A DNA stretch of 64,000 bases from Penicillus capitatus (taxonomy: Eukaryota > Chlorophyta): positions 992,001 through 1,056,000 of the forward strand of contig OZ287701.1 of assembly GCA_965649825.1 (NCBI GenBank), given 5' to 3'. Positions 59,601-64,000 of the stretch are shown piece by piece. The notes under the pieces were generated by a model that was not told the origin of the DNA, ran no database searches, and was given only the letters and a program-made list of their open reading frames with translations. Position 1 is the stretch's first letter; each line of letters starts with the position of its first letter. A program made the position numbers and the translations under genes.

Positions 59601-61713
59601 TACAAACTCGGAGACTGCTAAGATTCAAGATGTGACGTTTCTTAAGAATACAGCAGGAAAGGGTGGTGGCGCTCTTTTGCTTGACGGCAGCACGGAGGTT
59701 TTCCTGAATAGCACAGACTTCGTGAACAACGTCGGCGTTTTCCAAGGAGGTGCCATAAAAGGTCAGTTCATCGAAAAGTGCTCGGCAGCTCTGTGTAAAG
59801 GGCTGTTTTGTGAATTGTAGGAAAGGGTGTGAAATCCCTGCTCATTACATTTTCAAACTTTAAAAAGAATGAGGCACAACTGAGAGGTGGGGCAATCTAC
59901 TTGGAGAATTCCTCCCTAGACATCGAGGTTAACACACACTTCACTGCATCGGTGAAGATGTCACATCGGTTGTGATGCTTGCAGGATTGTAAGGTTACCA
60001 AGAACTACGTCGGTCCGCCAAAACCGAAGAAGACTAAAGAAATAGAGGCAGAGGCAGAAACAGTAGAAACTGAAGAAACTACATCTGAAGAGACAGCAAA
60101 GAGCACAGAAACGGCAGATGTTCCAGCGACTGAGGAGACAGCAAAGAGCACAGAAACGGCAGAGGTTGCTGCAAAAGAACAGCCAGAAACAGATGATCCG
60201 AACGAGCCAATTGTTTTTGCCAATCGTGTGCTGGCAACAGGTCAATCAAGTCTTCTCTGATTGTGTCATTCATTCCTTTTGCAGATGCTGGTGGCATCAT
60301 CTACCTATCGAAGGGCGAGTATTTCAAGAGTGTGGGTACAAACTACACCTACAACGAAGCGCAGTCCGTCGGTGGCGCTGTCATGATCGAAAGCGTGAAG
60401 CTTGTAGACATTCAGTTCGATAAGTACCTCAACGGAACGGCTGCTATGAGCGGTATGCCCTCCACGAAACATCTGCACCCGACTCACGTGTGGTCTGTCT
60501 GATCTGGCAAGGTGGCTGCATCTATGGATCCGGCATTGCCAACTTCTCAATGTGGGACACGACGATGAAGTACTGCGAGGCATCGAATGGAGGTGGATTC
60601 ATTCTGGAAGGCAATTCGCACTTTACTGGAGGTTACAACAAGTTCATCAACAACACAGCGACGAATGGAGGGGCCTTCCTCTGCAAAGGTCCTGTACGGT
60701 CTTCTCATAACACTCTTTAGGCAACGGACGTCTTTTCAGGCGATAGTCATGTGACGATAGGAGACACCGCTTTCCGATACAACGCAGCCAAAGAAGGGGC
60801 CACTCTCTCTGTCGACTGTCGCTGCGACGTAGATGTCGACAATTCTGCTTTCTTCCGTGACAAGAAACTCAAAGGCAATGGCGACTTCTTCCACGTGACC
60901 AGGGGATGCGGCTCTGTCAACCACAATGGCTGCGAATTCCATGGAAAGATGCCGAGCAATGGAGTGAACGCTCTATGGGCAGGAGTCGGTGGAGGATTCC
61001 TGGCATTGGTCGTTGTGTTCTTCATCGTTATCGTGTTGGCCAGAAGACGCTCGAAGAGAAAAGCTGCTGCTGCCGCAGGAGACGTCGAGACGGGCACATC
61101 TGCTCCTCTGCTTGCCGGCAGACGAACCGCCACTGCCCATTCCACCGAAAGCGGTTCATCCTATGAGACAGAAACCGAAGAAGACGATTCCGTCGAGTAC
61201 GAAGAAGTCTCAGATGTGGATAGGAAGCCACGCAAACGTTCAGTGGCACGCTCCATCGTGGATAGCGAAGAAGAAGATATCTCTAGTGTAGAGACAGAAA
61301 ACGATACAGATGAAGAAGAGATCACAGTCGCCAAGCGCAAAGTGCATGAGATTCCAACCGTCCCCGTCGTTTCTTCAGAGCCCATTGGTCTTCGTACCCC
61401 TAAGGAAGTGCGTGCAGCGACCAGGCATCGCAAAGTAATGCTCATATAAAGTCTTATCGTCGTTGATAGATATTTGGCAAATCTCTAGGCATCTATGGAT
61501 GCGTTGAATGATGGAGCAGGTCCCTCTTTGGCTACGAATCTGTCCTTTGTTCTGCCCCCAAGCCTTCCGCCCAAACTCAAACTGAATCTGTCCATGAGCT
61601 CAGAGAATACACCTTCGCCGCCTGAGGCGACTGTGGGAGAAACGGGAGGGGAAGGGGAGATTCAGTCAGACAACGTCGACCGCCAACCGACGATTCCGGA
61701 AGACACCGTGTGA
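56604..61713 (+). CDS. Large type I surface protein with Pmp-like beta-helix repeats, many exons
   Basis: A signal peptide (FLIFVGLCLTCFALTFG) opens a chain of about 20-30-residue units carrying G-G-A/G-hydrophobic motifs: GGAFFVKC, GGAMYVAEA, GGSLYVKNA, GGALYAEDV, GGAIASMSG, GGAVFSFDT, GGAVRAYNG, GGALLLDGS, GGAIYLENS, GGAVMIESV. These resemble chlamydial polymorphic membrane proteins and form right-handed beta-helices. Near 60970 a membrane segment (GGGFLALVVVFFIVIVLA) and RRRSKRK stop-transfer lead to an acidic cytoplasmic tail of about 200 residues; a 54-bp intron (61435-61488) adds a Pro-rich end. About 15-20 small introns interrupt the gene, often between repeat units. A low-complexity Glu/Thr insert lies at 60010-60190. 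A frame change near 56840 is either an intron of about 105 bp or a lesion. Function: probably cell-surface adhesion; inference. Confidence 0.75.
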
Positions 61714-62209
61714 AGAAGAGCTGTCATTCCTCAACGACATTCCAATCATTTCGTTTTGCAATGACGCCGTTAGTATTCGTTTGCTTTAGTGTTTGTCAGA
61801 ATTGGCAATTCAATATCAATATGAAAAACCATTTAGTGTTCAGAGTCTGGTTAGTGAGTGTTTTTTGTGTGAAGAGATCCCACCAATACATCTCTTCTCG
61901 GTACGTTTCACGTACATTCTGCTTGTTTCGATGGCGATGAAAGAATCTCTGTTTCGATCCGTTTGAGTAAATCGAAACGGTCAATGAGCCACTTTGCGGT
62001 GACACCTTAGCCAAGGATGCCATTTAGAAAATGGTTTCAGTGATGCATGTTGCTCTTGGTTGTGGAGATTACGATTTCGACGACTGTGTGCTCAATTACA
62101 CGACGTCTATGAGTCAAAAAGGAATTGCTTAAGTTGTTCATAAGGCAATTATTATTGGAGTGTGTGAGAAAGTGAGGATCTTAAATCAGCACCATGATTG
62201 TTACGCATG
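61714..62209. other. Intergenic stretch between converging genes
   Basis: About 500 bp of AT-richer sequence lies between the beta-helix gene and the Kir gene, which converge here. No frame above 76 codons and no motif was seen. Confidence 0.4.
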
Positions 62210-63181
62210 TCACCAATGCTTGTTTGTCACGGTACGAGATTTGTAGGGCTCGACATTATTAAACTTGGACAGATCCATGATGCGCACATTGCCTTCGCGT
62301 TTCAGCACATCCGAAAAACGCACGTCCGTCAGGCAGTCTGTCTCGCCAGTGTAGTACTTTGCGACATAGAGTGTCTGAAAAGTGTGATTATCAGTTGCCG
62401 TTAAGGAAATGGAGTAGTCCATCTTCAGCAACTCTTCATCGGTGTGCGGAAAGAGAGGTGACGATTCATCGATCTTGTGCACCACATTAAACGCCGGAGC
62501 CATGACTGGCGGCTCGACGACTTCCAGTGGCTGCGCTACCCAGATGTTCTCGCCTTCTTCAGTCTCCACATGTGCGAAACTGCTCAGACGAACGTCGGGA
62601 GCGACGAGGAGGTTGCCTCTGGTGTTTCCCACTCGGAACATGAAATGCCGGACACCATTGCGACGCATCAGGAGACACTTCTTGCTGAAGACGAGCTTGA
62701 CAGAAGGCAAACTGGCTTTGGACACGACAGCTCCCAAGAGCATGGCAGACAGTAAGATCCCGAGGAGGAATTCTGCTGTGACCAGAATGTTTGCTGCACA
62801 GCTGATCGGCTGCAGATGGCCAAATCCAACGGATATGAGATGTCCCATCGATAGCCAAAATGCCTGTTCAAAAAGGGACATAGTTGGCAGGAGTTCCCCT
62901 GAAAAGTGCTCATCCTCGGCGTGCAGCAATCGAATCGTCAGGACAGCGAAGAAAAGGGCAAAGCCGAAGTAGACACCCAATACCAATCCCCACAAACGCA
63001 GCCAGTCCAGTCTCAGACAACCGTACTGAAAGTCATCCGCCAGCGTGTGGCACACCCCCTGCACGCGCCACTCGTAACGCCGACCATAGAGATCTTCTCT
63101 CTTCAGCATGTTACAAGACGAACGGAGTCGCTTGAACGACTGCACGGAGTTTTGTAGTATGCGAGGCAGTGTCTGCGCCAT
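62210..63181 (-). CDS. Inward-rectifier (Kir-type) potassium channel, intronless
   Basis: Kir channels have two membrane helices and a cytoplasmic immunoglobulin-like domain, and set the K+ permeability of the membrane. The slide helix and TM1 read LRLDWLRLWGLVLGVYFGFA. The pore reads FWLSMGHLISVGFGHLQPIS, followed by TM2 (LGILLSAMLLGAVVSKAS). The C-terminal domain is typical: FMFRVGNTRGNLLVAPDVRL, MDYSISLTATDNHTFQTLYV, DVRFSDVLKREGNVRIMDLS. The filter is S-V-G-F-G in place of the usual T-I/V-G-Y/F-G. The length of 323 residues resembles KirBac more than animal Kir. A single exon contrasts with most neighbours. The start at 63181 is the first ATG. Confidence 0.9.
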   Translation of the reverse strand: MAQTLPRILQNSVQSFKRLRSSCNMLKREDLYGRRYEWRVQGVCHTLADDFQYGCLRLDWLRLWGLVLGVYFGFALFFAVLTIRLLHAEDEHFSGELLPTMSLFEQAFWLSMGHLISVGFGHLQPISCAANILVTAEFLLGILLSAMLLGAVVSKASLPSVKLVFSKKCLLMRRNGVRHFMFRVGNTRGNLLVAPDVRLSSFAHVETEEGENIWVAQPLEVVEPPVMAPAFNVVHKIDESSPLFPHTDEELLKMDYSISLTATDNHTFQTLYVAKYYTGETDCLTDVRFSDVLKREGNVRIMDLSKFNNVEPYKSRTVTNKHW

Positions 63182-64000
63182 TGTGCAAACATTAGTAAGA
63201 CACGCGTCTGTTCAGTTGCGTCATGATGTGACATGTTTCGAATGACAAGACGCGGCATAAAGCGTCCTTTCTGCACCTTGTGTGTAGGAAATCTGCCTCT
63301 GTCGACTTTGTGCCGATTCCATATCGTGTAGTCTTGTGCCTTAAACGGTTTTGCTGTTGGGTGGGTATTGTCTAAAGTACTGAGGGACTGAAAGTCGTTC
63401 TCGCTGCAAACTTTGTCATCGTCGTTACCTTAAAACATAGGTGTCGCACGCGAATCATGATAGCGCGACTTGCGGAAAATTGAATGGGGGTTTTTGTGAT
63501 ACAGGATTCTGAAGGAATAGGTTCTTCGATCATAATCAAATTTATCGTTGACATCTGCGCCATGCTTTTATTCTGCCGATGTGTCCGTGGCCGGTCGGAT
63601 CGAGTGGAAACGATTCACAGCGGAAGACTTGTTTTGTTTACAGAGCAAGGTCATACAAGGTTTAGACCGTCCCTCGAATACATGCTTGGTGACTTGACAT
63701 CCCTAGGCAGATGAGTCACCACGCTGCCAGAGCCAGAGAAAAGGGCTCTTTGGTAGCCAATGCGCCCATGTGACAAGACAAGCAGCACCCAAGAGAACAT
63801 AAGCCCCTTCCCAGCAAGGCAGTCCCATCGCCAAGAAAATCTTGGCTACAGCGTCCACAAAATCGACACTTTTGTATCTTTGTCAATCTCAAATTAGGGG
63901 ATGGTCCTGTCGTAGGGGACAGTTGTTAGCTTCGCTGTCGTACTACTTGGACAGATGTCCCCTTCCGGGTCATATCATCATTAAGATGCTTGAACGCGTC
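63182..64000. other. Right end of window, no supported gene
   Basis: The stretch holds the Kir upstream region, with TGATGTGACATG at about 63223-63234, and dispersed repeat copy C. No coding frame above 83 codons with a motif. Confidence 0.4.
63605..63850. repeat. Dispersed short repeat, copy C
   Basis: It shares with copy B the ordered blocks CACAGCGGAAGACTTG, GAGCAAGGTCA, GAGTCACC, GCCAGAGAAAAGGGCTC-like text and TGACAAGACAAGCAGCACCC, then GCAAGGCAG. Spacing between blocks is also similar (about 230 bp in all). No open frame. Confidence 0.55.

Overview
The window is nuclear DNA of a photosynthetic, probably flagellate, single-celled eukaryote. Genes are split by very small GT-AG introns (most 39-60 bp, some apparently 26-31 bp), and genes often lie 40-90 bp apart. 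A plastid is indicated by an ORANGE-type DnaJ zinc-finger membrane protein (2608-3592) and by a second protein with a transit-like N-terminus (33384-34069). A centriole or flagellum is indicated by CCDC61/VFL3 (31413-33293). Complex I is indicated by NDUFB7. This set argues against red algae (no centrioles) and chromerids (no complex I). I do not name a species; a cryptophyte, glaucophyte, green alga or ochrophyte remains possible.

Layout: 1-3.6 kb holds a hypothetical ORF, a MOT1-type molybdate transporter and, converging on it, ORANGE. 3.6-31.4 kb is gene-poor. It contains two near-identical secreted Cache/VWA/C-type-lectin proteins about 22 kb apart (5.5-7.7 and 27.9-30.1 kb), a STAND/NB-ARC ATPase, an incomplete SAC1-type phosphoinositide phosphatase followed at once by an orphan XPF nuclease domain, half of a Patched/NPC-like transporter with a homopolymer frameshift, an EamA transporter, an aldo/keto reductase and a decayed LINE element. 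Dispersed short repeats lie between them.

31.4-56 kb is dense housekeeping sequence: CCDC61, a plastid protein of unknown function, an RNase P Rpp21-like subunit and cytochrome b5 in one minus-strand run; then mitochondrial uL24, a large Nup192/Nup205 nucleoporin, an organellar helical-repeat RNA-binding protein, DCUN1, actin, RNase H2, NDUFB7, a PinX1-like G-patch protein, a long acidic two-membrane-segment protein, a DUF3228 protein and a cytosolic IMP-GMP type 5'-nucleotidase. 56.6-63.2 kb ends with a large type I surface protein built of Pmp-like beta-helix repeats and an inward-rectifier K+ channel with a VGFG filter.

The genes do not form one pathway. The closest to a theme is the surface/extracellular set: two VWA-lectins, the beta-helix protein, the Kir channel and the half Patched protein. 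Exon joins were worked out by hand from reading frames, splice dinucleotides and remembered family motifs. Coordinates of multi-exon genes are outer limits and individual joins are inferences.
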